From contig NZ_JAOZEW010000010.1 in assembly GCF_025847235.1 (NCBI RefSeq), positions 124,001 to 188,000 of the forward strand: DNA of 64,000 nucleotides, in the 5' to 3' direction. The notes under the pieces were generated by a model, which was not told the origin of the DNA, did no database searches, and saw only the letters and a list, made by a program, of their open reading frames with translations. This stretch comes from Flavobacterium shii (GTDB lineage Bacteria; Bacteroidota; Bacteroidia; Flavobacteriales; Flavobacteriaceae). The first letter of the stretch is position 1. Each line of letters opens with the position of its first letter. The position numbers and the translations under genes were made by a program. Shown piece by piece: positions 8,351 through 17,186 of this stretch.

Positions 8351-9205
8351 ATGATTGAAATAGGAAAATACAACACCTTAACTATATTACGTGATACCAA
8401 AGTTGGATTGTTTTTGGGTAACCCCGAGAAAGATCCAGAAGGGATACACGACATACTATTACCAAATAAATATGTTCCAAATGAATTTGAAATTGGCGAA
8501 GAACTTATCGTTTTCGTTTATTTGGATCATGAAGAACGTCCGGTTGCAACAACATTAGAACCTTATATTTTATTGAACGAGTTTGCGCTTTTACGTGTAA
8601 ACTACATCAACCAGATTGGTGCGTTTATGGATTGGGGAATGGAAAAAGATATTTTGGTTCCATTTAAAGAACAAGCGCGTCCTATGGAAAAAGGAAAGCG
8701 TTACTTGGTTTATTTATATATGGACGAAAAAACCAATCGTTTGGTAGCTTCAAGTAAAACCAATCAATTCCTGAACAATGATAATCTAACTGTCGAAAAA
8801 GGCGAAGAGGTAGATTTAATTGTTTCTCATATTACCGAAATAGGAATCAACGTTATCATCAATGAGAAACATAAAGGATTGTTATACAAAGATGAGGTTT
8901 ATGATGACGCTATTCGTACAGGAGACCGTATGCGTGGTTACATCAAGAACATTCGTCCTGATAATAAAATAGATGTATCATTGCAAGTTCAAGGATACCA
9001 AAGTATCGAGCCAAATGCCGAGAAGATAATGGATGAATTAAGAGCAAGTCGTGGTTTTTTAAGACTTACCGACAACTCTCACCCAGAAGATATTAAAACG
9101 GTGCTTAAAATGAGTAAGAAAACATTCAAAAAAGCGATTGGAGCTCTTTATAGAGAAAAACTAATCGAGATTAAAGAAGACGGAATTTACTTGGTTAAAG
9201 AGTAG
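8351..9205 (+). CDS. S1 RNA-binding protein, CvfB-like
   Basis: A 284-residue cytoplasmic protein with three successive S1/OB-type domains (about residues 1-65, 66-140 and 145-212) and a C-terminal winged helix (~225-284, MSKKTFKKAIGALYREKLIE then EDGIYLVKE). This is the layout of CvfB/YitL, RNA-binding proteins that affect virulence and regulation in Firmicutes and are widespread in Bacteroidota. RNA targets are unknown. The gene stands between menD and menB on the same strand, a placement I recall from other Flavobacterium genomes, but it has its own promoter box and terminator. Confidence 0.88.
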   Translation: MIEIGKYNTLTILRDTKVGLFLGNPEKDPEGIHDILLPNKYVPNEFEIGEELIVFVYLDHEERPVATTLEPYILLNEFALLRVNYINQIGAFMDWGMEKDILVPFKEQARPMEKGKRYLVYLYMDEKTNRLVASSKTNQFLNNDNLTVEKGEEVDLIVSHITEIGINVIINEKHKGLLYKDEVYDDAIRTGDRMRGYIKNIRPDNKIDVSLQVQGYQSIEPNAEKIMDELRASRGFLRLTDNSHPEDIKTVLKMSKKTFKKAIGALYREKLIEIKEDGIYLVKE

Positions 9206-9225
9206 TATAAAGTTATTATAACAAG

Positions 9226-9260
9226 AAAGGCTAATCATTACGATTAGCCTTTCCCTTTTT
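9226..9260 (+). terminator. Terminator after the cvfB-like gene
   Basis: AAAGGCTAATC and GATTAGCCTTT form a perfect 11-bp stem with a 5-base loop, followed by CCCTTTTTT. Confidence 0.9.
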
Positions 9261-9934
9261 TATTCCAGTTTTAAAAAAAATTGTAATTAAACAAAACAAA
9301 AATAAAATAAATGTACTTTCATCGCTAAAAGTGAATATAGCCACACAATGAATATTGTACTTAATTATGTTGCGTGTGACTTGCTACTTTCTTAGATGGG
9401 CTTGTCTTGAAATAAGGGTAACAAATACTTAAATGCTAAAATTAATTTCGCGGCAGAACCTTTGGTTTATTTTTAATATTTTTAAAGACAATTAAACGAT
9501 AATAAGTACTCTGTTTACAGAGTAGTTTAATAAATCTTCTGGGTTAACCGTAGGTGTTACTATCTCTTTTTTGCAATTTCGACAAATGCTATTCTCATTT
9601 GCTCATTGTCTAGAGTTTTTAAATTTAAAACCATAGAAAAATGAGCGACAAATTTTTTAAATTTTCTCAAAAAAATCATTTTTTAGGTTAATAAATCAGT
9701 GAAAGAAAATCAATCCAAAATGTGTACGAAAAATACTGTATCACATTGATTAATAGAGGGTAAAGGTAAATAATAAAAAATGGAATACACTAAGAATTAA
9801 TATTGTTTTTTGTTTGAAAACGGGTTTTAACATTTAGGCAAAATTATTTTAGTAATTACTTCATAGTGATTGTGTAGTCTAAAGTGTAAAAAATGATTTA
9901 TTTTTACACTATAATTAATTAAAAATAGCATCTA
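9261..9934. other. Long AT-rich non-coding stretch before menB
   Basis: About 670 bases without a convincing gene. It contains a small hairpin (TACTCTG-TTTA-CAGAGTA, 9507-9524) and a 24-codon minus-strand frame (9560-9634, MVLNLKTLDNEQMRIAFVEI...) too short to trust. No clear TAnnTTTG box was found near menB. It could hold an unrecognised RNA, a long menB leader or a decayed gene. Confidence 0.5.
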
Positions 9935-10768
9935 ATGGATTGGATTACTGTCAGAGAATTTGAAGATATAACCTATAAAAAATGCAATGGAGTTGCGAGA
10001 ATAGCTTTTAACAGACCTAACGTACGTAACGCATTCCGACCAAAAACAACATCCGAATTATACCAAGCATTCTACGATGCACAAGAAGACACTTCGATAG
10101 GAGTAGTATTATTATCTGCCGAAGGTCCATCGACCAAGGATGGCGTGTATTCTTTTTGTAGTGGAGGAGATCAAAATGCAAGAGGGCATCAAGGATATGT
10201 AGGAGATGATGGACAACATCGTTTAAATATTTTGGAGGTACAACGATTAATTCGTTTTATGCCAAAAGTTGTTATAGCTGTAGTTCCAGGATGGGCAGTA
10301 GGAGGCGGACATAGTTTACACGTAGTTTGCGATATGACATTGGCGAGTAAAGAACATGCTATTTTCAAGCAAACCGATGCAGATGTTACCAGTTTCGACG
10401 GAGGATACGGTTCGGCTTACCTTGCCAAAATGGTTGGACAGAAAAAAGCACGTGAGATTTTCTTCTTAGGGCGTAATTATTCGGCTCAGGAAGCAATGGA
10501 TATGGGAATGGTAAACGCTGTTATTCCTCACGATGAGCTAGAAGATACTGCTTATGAATGGGCGCAAGAGATATTACAAAAATCACCAACATCTATAAAA
10601 ATGCTAAAATTTGCTATGAATCTTACCGATGATGGTATGGTTGGGCAACAGGTTTTTGCAGGAGAAGCAACCCGTTTGGCTTATATGACCGAAGAAGCCA
10701 AAGAAGGAAGAAATGCCTTCCTGGAAAAAAGAAAGCCTAATTTTGGCGAAAACAAATGGTTGCCATAA
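9935..10768 (+). CDS. menB: 1,4-dihydroxy-2-naphthoyl-CoA synthase
   Basis: A 277-residue crotonase-fold enzyme that closes the second ring of the naphthoquinone from o-succinylbenzoyl-CoA. Diagnostic segments are FNRPNVRNAFRPKT, SFCSGGDQNARG, the oxyanion-hole GWAVGGGHSLHVVCDMTLAS, and QTDADVTSFDGGYGSAYLAK with the catalytic Asp and Ser region. The C-terminus FLEKRKPNFGENKWLP is typical of MenB. Length is normal. It follows a 730-base gap after the cvfB-like gene and precedes menA by 79 bases, with a palindromic repeat between them, so cotranscription with menA is likely but not certain. Confidence 0.97.
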   Translation: MDWITVREFEDITYKKCNGVARIAFNRPNVRNAFRPKTTSELYQAFYDAQEDTSIGVVLLSAEGPSTKDGVYSFCSGGDQNARGHQGYVGDDGQHRLNILEVQRLIRFMPKVVIAVVPGWAVGGGHSLHVVCDMTLASKEHAIFKQTDADVTSFDGGYGSAYLAKMVGQKKAREIFFLGRNYSAQEAMDMGMVNAVIPHDELEDTAYEWAQEILQKSPTSIKMLKFAMNLTDDGMVGQQVFAGEATRLAYMTEEAKEGRNAFLEKRKPNFGENKWLP

Positions 10769-10778
10769 AAAGAGTTTA

Positions 10779-10835
10779 AAAGTTTAAAGTTTCAAGTTCT
10801 GGAACCTTAAACTTTAAACCTTAAACTTTAAATTA
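10779..10835. repeat. AT-rich palindromic repeat between menB and menA
   Basis: AAGTTTAAAGTTTCAAG on one side faces CCTTAAACTTTAAACCTTAAAC on the other and can fold into a hairpin with 12-14 pairs. The right arm itself contains a short tandem repeat (CTTTAAACCTTAAACTTTAAA). There is no T-run after it, so it looks like an intergenic repeat or mRNA-stabilising hairpin rather than a terminator. Confidence 0.6.
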
Positions 10836-10847
10836 AACAAAAATATA

Positions 10848-11810
10848 ATGAAACATTGGATTGAAGCCGCTAGATTAAGAACATTACCCTTATCAGTTTC
10901 TGGAATTATCGTTGGTAGTATGTACGCTTTGGCAAACCCTACAGAAGACGTTTATACACCTACAGAGGTTTTTAATTGGAAAATTTTCGGTTTTGCACTT
11001 TTAACAACGCTTGGTTTACAGGTTTTATCCAATTTCGCCAATGATTATGGCGATGGAGTAAAAGGAACCGATAATGAAGACAGAATAGGGCCTAAGCGCG
11101 CAATACAAAGTGGTGTAATAACACCACAAGCCATGAAAAAGGCCATAATGATCACATCTATGTTGACATTATTATCTGCAATTACCTTAATTTATTTTGC
11201 TTTTGGCGAGACTAATTTTGTGTATTCTATCTTTTTCTTATTACTGGGAATAGCAGCAATTATTTCGGCAATTCGTTACACAGTAGGTAATTCGGCTTAT
11301 GGATATAAAGGATTTGGAGACGTATTTGTCTTTGTCTTTTTTGGATTAGTGAGTACGTTGGGTGTTAATTTTTTATACTCAAAACAAATAGATGCAGTAT
11401 TGATTTTACCAGCTGTAGCTATAGGATTATTGAGTGTTGGGGTTTTGAACCTAAATAATATGCGTGATGAAGAATCCGATAGAAAATCGGGAAAGAACAC
11501 GATTGTTGTAAAAATGGGAGGTAAAAATGCCAAAAGATATCATTTCTTTTTAATCATAACAGCGATGATTTCCGTAGTTGCATTTGCTGTTTTAAGCGAT
11601 TATCGTTTCGATCAATACCTATTTTTATTGGCATACATACCTTTAACCAAACATTTAATAACCGTTTATAAAAATCAGGAACCTAAATTATTAGATCCTC
11701 AATTAAAAACACTAGCACTAAGTACATTTTTACTTTCAGTATTATTGACTTTGTGTATGATTTCATTAATTTCAGATATCATCGTTAATCTCTTCTTAGG
11801 AGGAAGATAA
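10848..11810 (+). CDS. menA: 1,4-dihydroxy-2-naphthoate polyprenyltransferase
   Basis: A 320-residue UbiA-family membrane enzyme that attaches the isoprenoid tail to DHNA, giving demethylmenaquinone. The first Asp-rich motif is ANDYGDGVKGTDNEDRIGPK (~residues 65-85) and the second is LNNMRDEESDRKSGKNT (~residues 202-218). Around eight or nine hydrophobic helices are visible. Length and motifs fit MenA rather than UbiA. It lies 79 bases after menB and 27 bases before a metallo-beta-lactamase-fold hydrolase. Confidence 0.96.
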   Translation: MKHWIEAARLRTLPLSVSGIIVGSMYALANPTEDVYTPTEVFNWKIFGFALLTTLGLQVLSNFANDYGDGVKGTDNEDRIGPKRAIQSGVITPQAMKKAIMITSMLTLLSAITLIYFAFGETNFVYSIFFLLLGIAAIISAIRYTVGNSAYGYKGFGDVFVFVFFGLVSTLGVNFLYSKQIDAVLILPAVAIGLLSVGVLNLNNMRDEESDRKSGKNTIVVKMGGKNAKRYHFFLIITAMISVVAFAVLSDYRFDQYLFLLAYIPLTKHLITVYKNQEPKLLDPQLKTLALSTFLLSVLLTLCMISLISDIIVNLFLGGR

Positions 11811-11837
11811 TATGTCAAACTTTAAAATTTTATCAAA

Positions 11838-12515
11838 ATGAAAATCACATTTTACGGTCATGCCTCGTTAGGAATCGAAGTAGGAGGGAAACACATATTA
11901 GTAGACCCCTTTATTACAGGGAATCCATTGGCTTCACATATCGATATAAACACATTAAGAGCCGATTATATCTTGCTTACGCATGCGCACGGAGATCATA
12001 TTCTCGATGTCGAAACCATTGCAAAAAATACCGATGCGGTAATAGTTTCCAATGCCGAAATTGCAAGTTATTATGCCCAAAGAGAGTTTAAATCCCACCC
12101 AATGAACCACGGTGGAAGTTGGCAATTCGACTTCGGGAAAGTAAAATATGTAAATGCCATACATTCAAGTTCATTTCCCGATGGCAGTAACGGAGGGAAT
12201 CCAGGTGGTTTTGTAATCGAAGGAGAACATAAAAACATCTATATTGCAGGAGATACTGCGCTTACAATGGATATGAAATTAATCCCAATGCGTACCAAAC
12301 TGGATTTGGCTATTTTGCCAATCGGTAACAACTTTACAATGGATGTTGAAGATGCTATTATTGCTTCAGATTTTATCGAATGTGATAAAATTCTAGGGTA
12401 TCATTTCGATACATTCGGGTATATCAAAATTAATCATGAAGATGCTATTCGTAAGTTTTTTGACAAAGGAAAAGACTTAATGCTTATAGCAATAGGAGAA
12501 TCTATAGAATTATAA
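11838..12515 (+). CDS. UPF0173-type metal-dependent hydrolase, metallo-beta-lactamase fold
   Basis: A 225-residue cytoplasmic hydrolase. The zinc-binding motif HxHxDH is present in LLTHAHGDHILDVE, with further ligands expected in MNHGGSW, IAGDTALTMDM and ILGYHFDTFGYI. The family (UPF0173, related to UlaG) is conserved, with unknown substrates. It is 27 bases after menA on the same strand, a coupling that I recall as recurring in Flavobacteriaceae, so some link to quinone metabolism is possible. That link is inference. Confidence 0.9.
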   Translation: MKITFYGHASLGIEVGGKHILVDPFITGNPLASHIDINTLRADYILLTHAHGDHILDVETIAKNTDAVIVSNAEIASYYAQREFKSHPMNHGGSWQFDFGKVKYVNAIHSSSFPDGSNGGNPGGFVIEGEHKNIYIAGDTALTMDMKLIPMRTKLDLAILPIGNNFTMDVEDAIIASDFIECDKILGYHFDTFGYIKINHEDAIRKFFDKGKDLMLIAIGESIEL

Positions 12516-12541
12516 ATAGTATTTGTTATCCTGCAAAGACG

Positions 12542-12567
12542 AAGGATATCGTTCCTGTCAGGGCTAA
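12542..12567. repeat. Short intergenic repeat, copy 1 of 2
   Basis: AAGGATATCGTTCCTGTCAG plus GGCTAA differs at three bases from 34907-34932. It sits between the hydrolase and the S41 peptidase gene. Confidence 0.6.
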
Positions 12568-12588
12568 AAAAAACATTCAATCAAGAAA

Positions 12589-14037
12589 ATGAAATCTAGA
12601 AAAATATTTTTATTCTTTTTAATTATTATAACATTTAGTTCTTATGCACAAAAATGTTCTTGTGAAGATGATTTTTATTGGTTAAAGAAAACGTTTGAAG
12701 AAAACGATGCAGGTTTTAAATATGTCATTGATAAAAAAGGTTTAACAGAATATCAAAACCACAATACTACTTTCAGTAAAAAAGTAAAAAAAATAAAAAA
12801 TTTAAATGATTGCAGGAATGTGCTTTTTGATTGGTTACTTTTTTTTAGACCTGCGCACTTATCGCTATCAGTAAACCAGGAATATGCAAATAAATTAGTT
12901 AGTAAAACTAATATAGAAACTGCAGAGAAATGGGAAAAAGTAGAAATAAAGGAAGAAGAATTAAAAAATAAATTATCTAAAGTATCCCAACCAAGTTTTG
13001 AAGGTATTTGGGTTTCAGCTCCCTATACAATTGGAGTTATCAAAAGAAATGATGAATATATTGGTTACGTTTTAGAGGCAAAAGGGACAAAATGGGAGCA
13101 ATATCAAGTAAAATTTAAGATTAAAGAAAATGTAGATAAAACATATAGTGTAGTGTACTATATGGGAGATTATTCTGCTCAAAAATTTAATGAAATAAAA
13201 TTTATAGGAAACAATTTTTTAAAGATTGGTTTTATTTCATTACAAAGGGTATTTCCAGCAAATATTGAAGAAAATCAAGATATTACGAATTATGTAGAAT
13301 CACTGATAACCCAAAAGGCCTTTGTTAAAGAGATTTCAAAACAAACTGTTTTACTGAGAATCCCGTCATTTAATTATTCTAATAAAAAAACTATTGATAG
13401 TGTACTTTTGGCTAACAATAAATTAATCCTTTCAAAAGAAAATTTAATAATCGATTTAAGAAATAATGGTGGAGGTTCAGATGCCAGTTTCGAGAACATA
13501 ACCCCATACTTATATACTAATCCTATTAGAACTGTTGGAGTTGAATATTTATCAACCACGCAGAATAATAAGCGTATGGTAGATTTTATGGAAGACCCAG
13601 ATTGGTCAACTGAAGATAAAGAATGGGCAAAGAAAGGATTAGATAAGCTGAATGCAAATATTGGTAAGTTTGTTAATTTACAAGAGAACGTAGTTGATGA
13701 ACTTAAATTAGGCATCATTTATGATAATCCAAAAAATGTAGCAATCATTATTAATAAAAATAATGCAAGTACAACAGAACAATTTTTATTGGCAGCAAAA
13801 CAAAGTAAAAAAGTTAAGCTTTTTGGAACCACAACCGAAGGTGTATTAGACATTTCTAATATGTATTTTATAGATTCTCCTTGCAAAGATTTAAAACTTG
13901 GATATTCGTTGTCAAAAAGCCTAAGAATCCCTGATATGGAAATAGACGGGAAAGGGATTCAGCCAGATTATTATATTGATAAAACAATTCCAGATTATGA
14001 ATGGGTTAAATTTACTGAAAGTATATTAATTAAGTAA
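12589..14037 (+). CDS. Secreted S41-type peptidase, catalytic residues partly atypical
   Basis: A 482-residue exported protein with signal peptide MKSRKIFLFFLIIITFSSYA. The S41 core is in the C-terminal half: LIIDLRNNGGGSDASFENI (~285-300) and INKNNASTTEQFLLAAKQSK, where the Ser of NAST is the expected nucleophile. CtpA-type members have a Lys about 25 residues later in a TFGKG-like loop; here the loop reads FGTTTEGVLD, with no Lys, so the dyad may be altered or the protein may belong to a tricorn-like branch. Cysteines at 23 and 25 follow the signal. The gene and the following TPR gene interrupt the run from menA to menC and share similar signal-peptide DNA. Confidence 0.82.
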   Translation: MKSRKIFLFFLIIITFSSYAQKCSCEDDFYWLKKTFEENDAGFKYVIDKKGLTEYQNHNTTFSKKVKKIKNLNDCRNVLFDWLLFFRPAHLSLSVNQEYANKLVSKTNIETAEKWEKVEIKEEELKNKLSKVSQPSFEGIWVSAPYTIGVIKRNDEYIGYVLEAKGTKWEQYQVKFKIKENVDKTYSVVYYMGDYSAQKFNEIKFIGNNFLKIGFISLQRVFPANIEENQDITNYVESLITQKAFVKEISKQTVLLRIPSFNYSNKKTIDSVLLANNKLILSKENLIIDLRNNGGGSDASFENITPYLYTNPIRTVGVEYLSTTQNNKRMVDFMEDPDWSTEDKEWAKKGLDKLNANIGKFVNLQENVVDELKLGIIYDNPKNVAIIINKNNASTTEQFLLAAKQSKKVKLFGTTTEGVLDISNMYFIDSPCKDLKLGYSLSKSLRIPDMEIDGKGIQPDYYIDKTIPDYEWVKFTESILIK

Positions 14038-14063
14038 TTATGATATTAAAAATCATGACAATA

Positions 14064-15266
14064 ATGAGATCTAGAAAATTAGTTTTAGTACTTTTAATAA
14101 GCTCATTTTATCCTGCTTTTGCTCAAAAAGAAGGATATTGGGACAAAGAACGATCTACAACCAAAGAAATAATCGTTTCGGCCCGTGACCGAATCATCAT
14201 TCCAACCGAAGATTTACCATTAGGAACTACCGAAGTAGTTTATAGAATCACCTTATTAGACGAAAACCAGCAATTAGCAAGTAGTTTGGTTTCGGTATTA
14301 AAATCGATTCCAGATCCCACAGGAATTAGTCAGGGTTCAGCCGGAGCAGTTTTCCTAATGTCGAAAATCTCAGGGGATGATAAATGTAAATATGCCCTGT
14401 TTACCGATCAGGCAACAGCCAAAAGTTATATCCAAAGCGGAAAAACTGATAAAGCATGTTACGCACAAGAAGAACCGGTAAGTAAAGACGCAAAACGCTT
14501 GTCATTGGATAAATCAATTTGTTTACAGCCAAACGTAAATACAATTTGGTTTGGTTTCGAAAGTAAAAATTGGATATTAAAGCAAAAAGTAGTTCTGGAA
14601 GTAGTGCCGTGGGTTGATATAAAGCTAAGTCGTGGTTGGAGTCAGGAGAATAAAAAAGAAATTATCAGCCAATGTAAAACGTCAAACTTGGCGCAGAAAA
14701 TGGCAAATTCAGATGATTTTTGCGTTTGCATCCTCGATAAAATCCAAAAGCAATATCGCTATACCGAGTTTGATAAACTATTGGCAATGGAAAAAATCAA
14801 AGCCTATAAAGATTATGGAAGTTCCTGTTATAATGATGTGAATCTTTCAAAAAATATCTATAGTGATTTAAGAAATCAAGCCTCCAAATTAATAAAAGCT
14901 CAAAAGTATGGCGAAGCAATCGCTTTGCTGCATACAATAATCACAGATAAAAAAGCAACGGCATTGGATTATAGCTCAATTGGATATTGTTATATCTTGA
15001 CCAAGCAATATGAGAAAGCTATTAAATTCTTAAAAGAAGGTGAAAAACTAGATGAAACCGAGTTGCAGTTAAAACTTAATTTGGCTCATGCTTACTTAGT
15101 AAATGATGATTATAAAGATGCCAAGGCAATTTATAAAAAATACCAAACCCAAAACGTAACCGATAGTTTAAGTTGGATCGAAAAAGTAAAGTTAGATTTT
15201 GCTGTTTTTAAGAAGGCAAATTTACCATCGGGTAACTTCGACAGAGTTTTAGATCTTTTTAATTAA
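14064..15266 (+). CDS. Secreted TPR-repeat protein
   Basis: A 400-residue exported protein. I chose the ATG at 14064 because MRSRKLVLVLLISSFYPAFA is then a standard signal peptide; ATGs at 14040 and 14055 are in frame. Residues ~25-195 look like an unrecognised beta-rich region containing IIPTEDLPLGTTEVVYRITL and several cysteines. Residues ~270-370 hold TPR units (YSSIGYCYILTKQYEKAIKF, LKLNLAHAYLVNDDYKDAKA). No enzyme motif is seen. It follows the S41 gene by 26 bases and precedes menC by 96 bases, and is probably an envelope protein unrelated to quinones. Confidence 0.8.
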   Translation: MRSRKLVLVLLISSFYPAFAQKEGYWDKERSTTKEIIVSARDRIIIPTEDLPLGTTEVVYRITLLDENQQLASSLVSVLKSIPDPTGISQGSAGAVFLMSKISGDDKCKYALFTDQATAKSYIQSGKTDKACYAQEEPVSKDAKRLSLDKSICLQPNVNTIWFGFESKNWILKQKVVLEVVPWVDIKLSRGWSQENKKEIISQCKTSNLAQKMANSDDFCVCILDKIQKQYRYTEFDKLLAMEKIKAYKDYGSSCYNDVNLSKNIYSDLRNQASKLIKAQKYGEAIALLHTIITDKKATALDYSSIGYCYILTKQYEKAIKFLKEGEKLDETELQLKLNLAHAYLVNDDYKDAKAIYKKYQTQNVTDSLSWIEKVKLDFAVFKKANLPSGNFDRVLDLFN

Positions 15267-15362
15267 TTATCTTACCATATAGGTAATTTATGTTCATATA
15301 AAAATGTTTAAGACAACAGCTTATATTTACTTAAATGACTTATATGTTTAAAAATATTCACA

Positions 15363-16406
15363 TTGAAAGCTACTTATCATAAATACATACTTGATTTTAA
15401 ACGCCCATCGGGAACTTCCCGTGGCGTGATGAATGAAAAAGAAACTTGGTTTATAGTTATTGAAGAAAACAATAAGAAAGGAATAGGCGAGTGTGGTATT
15501 CTAAGAGGATTAAGCGCAGACGACCGTGACGATTACGAAGAGAAATTACAATGGGCATGCGATAATATTCATCTTGGCGAAACAGCGCTTTGGGAAGCAT
15601 TATTAGAGTTTCCTTCCATACAATTTGGAGTAGAAATGGCTTTTCGTTCCTTACATAGTGAAACCCCTTATTTACTATTTCCTTCAGGTTTTACTATAGG
15701 AGCACAATCTATAGCAATAAATGGTTTGGTCTGGATGGGAGAACCAGAGTTTATGAAACAGCAAATAGAAGAAAAACTAGCTACTGGATTTTGTTGCATT
15801 AAGCTTAAAATTGGTGCCATAGACTTTGATAAAGAACTCGAATTATTAGGTTTTATACGCAGCCATTTTAGTCCGGAAGAAATAGAAATAAGAGTAGATG
15901 CTAATGGTGCTTTTGGATTAGACACTGCTTTAGATAAGCTAATAAAGCTTAATGCATATAAGTTGCATAGTATCGAGCAACCCATAAAGCAAAACAATAT
16001 TGAGGCTATGGCTGAGTTATGCCGAACAACTCCTTTTCCTATTGCTCTGGATGAAGAGTTAATTGGAATATTTTCATTGCAGCAAAAAGAAGAATTATTA
16101 CAAAAGATAAAACCACAATATATTATTTTAAAACCAAGCTTTATAGGTGGTTTTCGAGGAACGCAGGAATGGATTACATTGGCTCAGAAACATAATATCG
16201 GTTGGTGGATTACATCGGCTCTGGAAAGTAATATTGGTCTTAATGCAATTGCGCAATGGACTTTTTTACAAAATAATACAATGCCACAAGGTTTAGGAAC
16301 AGGAGCTTTATATACCAATAATTTTAATTGTCCGCTAGAAGTTAACCAAGGACAATTATGGTATAATTCAGATTTAAATTGGGAAATAGATATTCATAAG
16401 CTATAA
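15363..16406 (+). CDS. menC: o-Succinylbenzoate synthase
   Basis: A 347-residue enolase-superfamily enzyme that dehydrates SHCHC to o-succinylbenzoate in menaquinone synthesis. The start is a TTG at 15363; the family N-terminus KATYHKYILDFKRPSGTSRG begins right after it and no ATG fits. Catalytic landmarks are KLKIGAIDFDKELELL (Lys-x-Lys type), RVDANGAF (Mg ligand Asp), IEQPIKQ (Glu), ALDEELIG (Asp) and ILKPSFIGGFRG (second Lys). Length fits. The menE ligase gene that often follows is not here; the next genes run on the opposite strand after a terminator. Confidence 0.95.
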   Translation: MKATYHKYILDFKRPSGTSRGVMNEKETWFIVIEENNKKGIGECGILRGLSADDRDDYEEKLQWACDNIHLGETALWEALLEFPSIQFGVEMAFRSLHSETPYLLFPSGFTIGAQSIAINGLVWMGEPEFMKQQIEEKLATGFCCIKLKIGAIDFDKELELLGFIRSHFSPEEIEIRVDANGAFGLDTALDKLIKLNAYKLHSIEQPIKQNNIEAMAELCRTTPFPIALDEELIGIFSLQQKEELLQKIKPQYIILKPSFIGGFRGTQEWITLAQKHNIGWWITSALESNIGLNAIAQWTFLQNNTMPQGLGTGALYTNNFNCPLEVNQGQLWYNSDLNWEIDIHKL

Positions 16407-16431
16407 TCTCTGCAAGATGCTACGTTATTAT

Positions 16432-16480
16432 CCTAACAGTCCCAATCCCGAAACTTCGGGACGGAATAAAATCTGTTAGG
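16432..16480. repeat. Nested palindromic element downstream of menC
   Basis: Outer arms CCTAACAG (16432) and CTGTTAGG (16473) enclose an inner hairpin TCCCGAAACTTCGGGA (16446-16461). It is GC-richer than its surroundings and looks like an intergenic repeat. Confidence 0.65.
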
Positions 16481-16567
16481 GATTTTATATAAAAAATATT
16501 TGCATAGCTATATTTTTCAGTGTTTTAAAGATTTACACTCAATAGATTTTCTTTAAAATTAGAAATA

Positions 16568-16593
16568 AAAAAACTGGCATAAAGCCAGTTTTT
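16568..16593. terminator. Bidirectional terminator between menC and the HhH gene
   Basis: AAAAACTGGC and GCCAGTTTTT form a 10-bp stem with A and T tails on either side. Confidence 0.85.
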
Positions 16594-16613
16594 AAGTTAT
16601 CGAGAGCAAGAAA

Positions 16614-17165
16614 TTACTCTTTTCCGCCGTCTAAGGCATCTTGCCATTCTTTTAATTCTTTCCATTTTCCTTCATAAGCCAGCTTAGCTTGTCTTGCCCA
16701 TGTTCCCGGATTATGAATAACATAGTTTTCACCAGCATTATCAAGGATAGTTTGAGATTTAGATGTTGGAGTTTCAGATAAAGCCAACCAGGTTTTGATT
16801 CCTGCTTTATGATAGAGTTCCTCGATTTTAGGACCAATTCCTTCAATTATTTTCAAATCATCTTGTTTTATTTTTTTGCCATATACAGTTGCTGCCAATG
16901 CCGCATCAAAAGCAATTTCAGGAGTTGATTTGCTAACAAATGATTGTGCAGATGCCGAAATTTTTGCTTTAGATGCTAAGTCGGCTTCCAAAGAAGCTAT
17001 TTTAGCTGTTAAGTTCTTAGAATTTGCTCTGCAAGCGTCTAAATCAGCTTGTAATGAAAGTAAATCGGATTCATTTCCTTTTGAAGCCATTTTTCCTATT
17101 AAGTAACCTAAAATTCCACAGATTAACCCAACAAGTGCTGGTATTAAGATACAAGGTATATTCAT
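16614..17165 (-). CDS. Membrane-anchored helix-hairpin-helix protein
   Basis: A 183-residue protein. Residues 3-25 are one membrane segment with a glycine-rich pattern (LVGLICGILGYLIGKMA). A coiled coil follows at ~33-70 (LQADLDACRANSKNLTAKIA), then a helix-hairpin-helix domain at ~100-165 (DDLKIIEGIGPKIEELYHKA, GIKTWLALSETP). The HhH part resembles the predicted flap-endonuclease-1-like nucleic-acid-binding domain seen in many Bacteroidota membrane proteins, often near OmpA genes. It follows the OmpA gene by 21 bases in one operon. A role in envelope-nucleoid attachment is speculation. Confidence 0.85.
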   Translation of the reverse strand: MNIPCILIPALVGLICGILGYLIGKMASKGNESDLLSLQADLDACRANSKNLTAKIASLEADLASKAKISASAQSFVSKSTPEIAFDAALAATVYGKKIKQDDLKIIEGIGPKIEELYHKAGIKTWLALSETPTSKSQTILDNAGENYVIHNPGTWARQAKLAYEGKWKELKEWQDALDGGKE

Positions 17166-17186
17166 GATGTTATTTTTTTGGATTAA

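Noticed and set aside
9560..9634. 24-codon minus-strand frame MVLNLKTLDNEQMRIAFVEI...
   Set aside because: It has a plausible peptide composition but is too short, with no promoter or conservation evidence.
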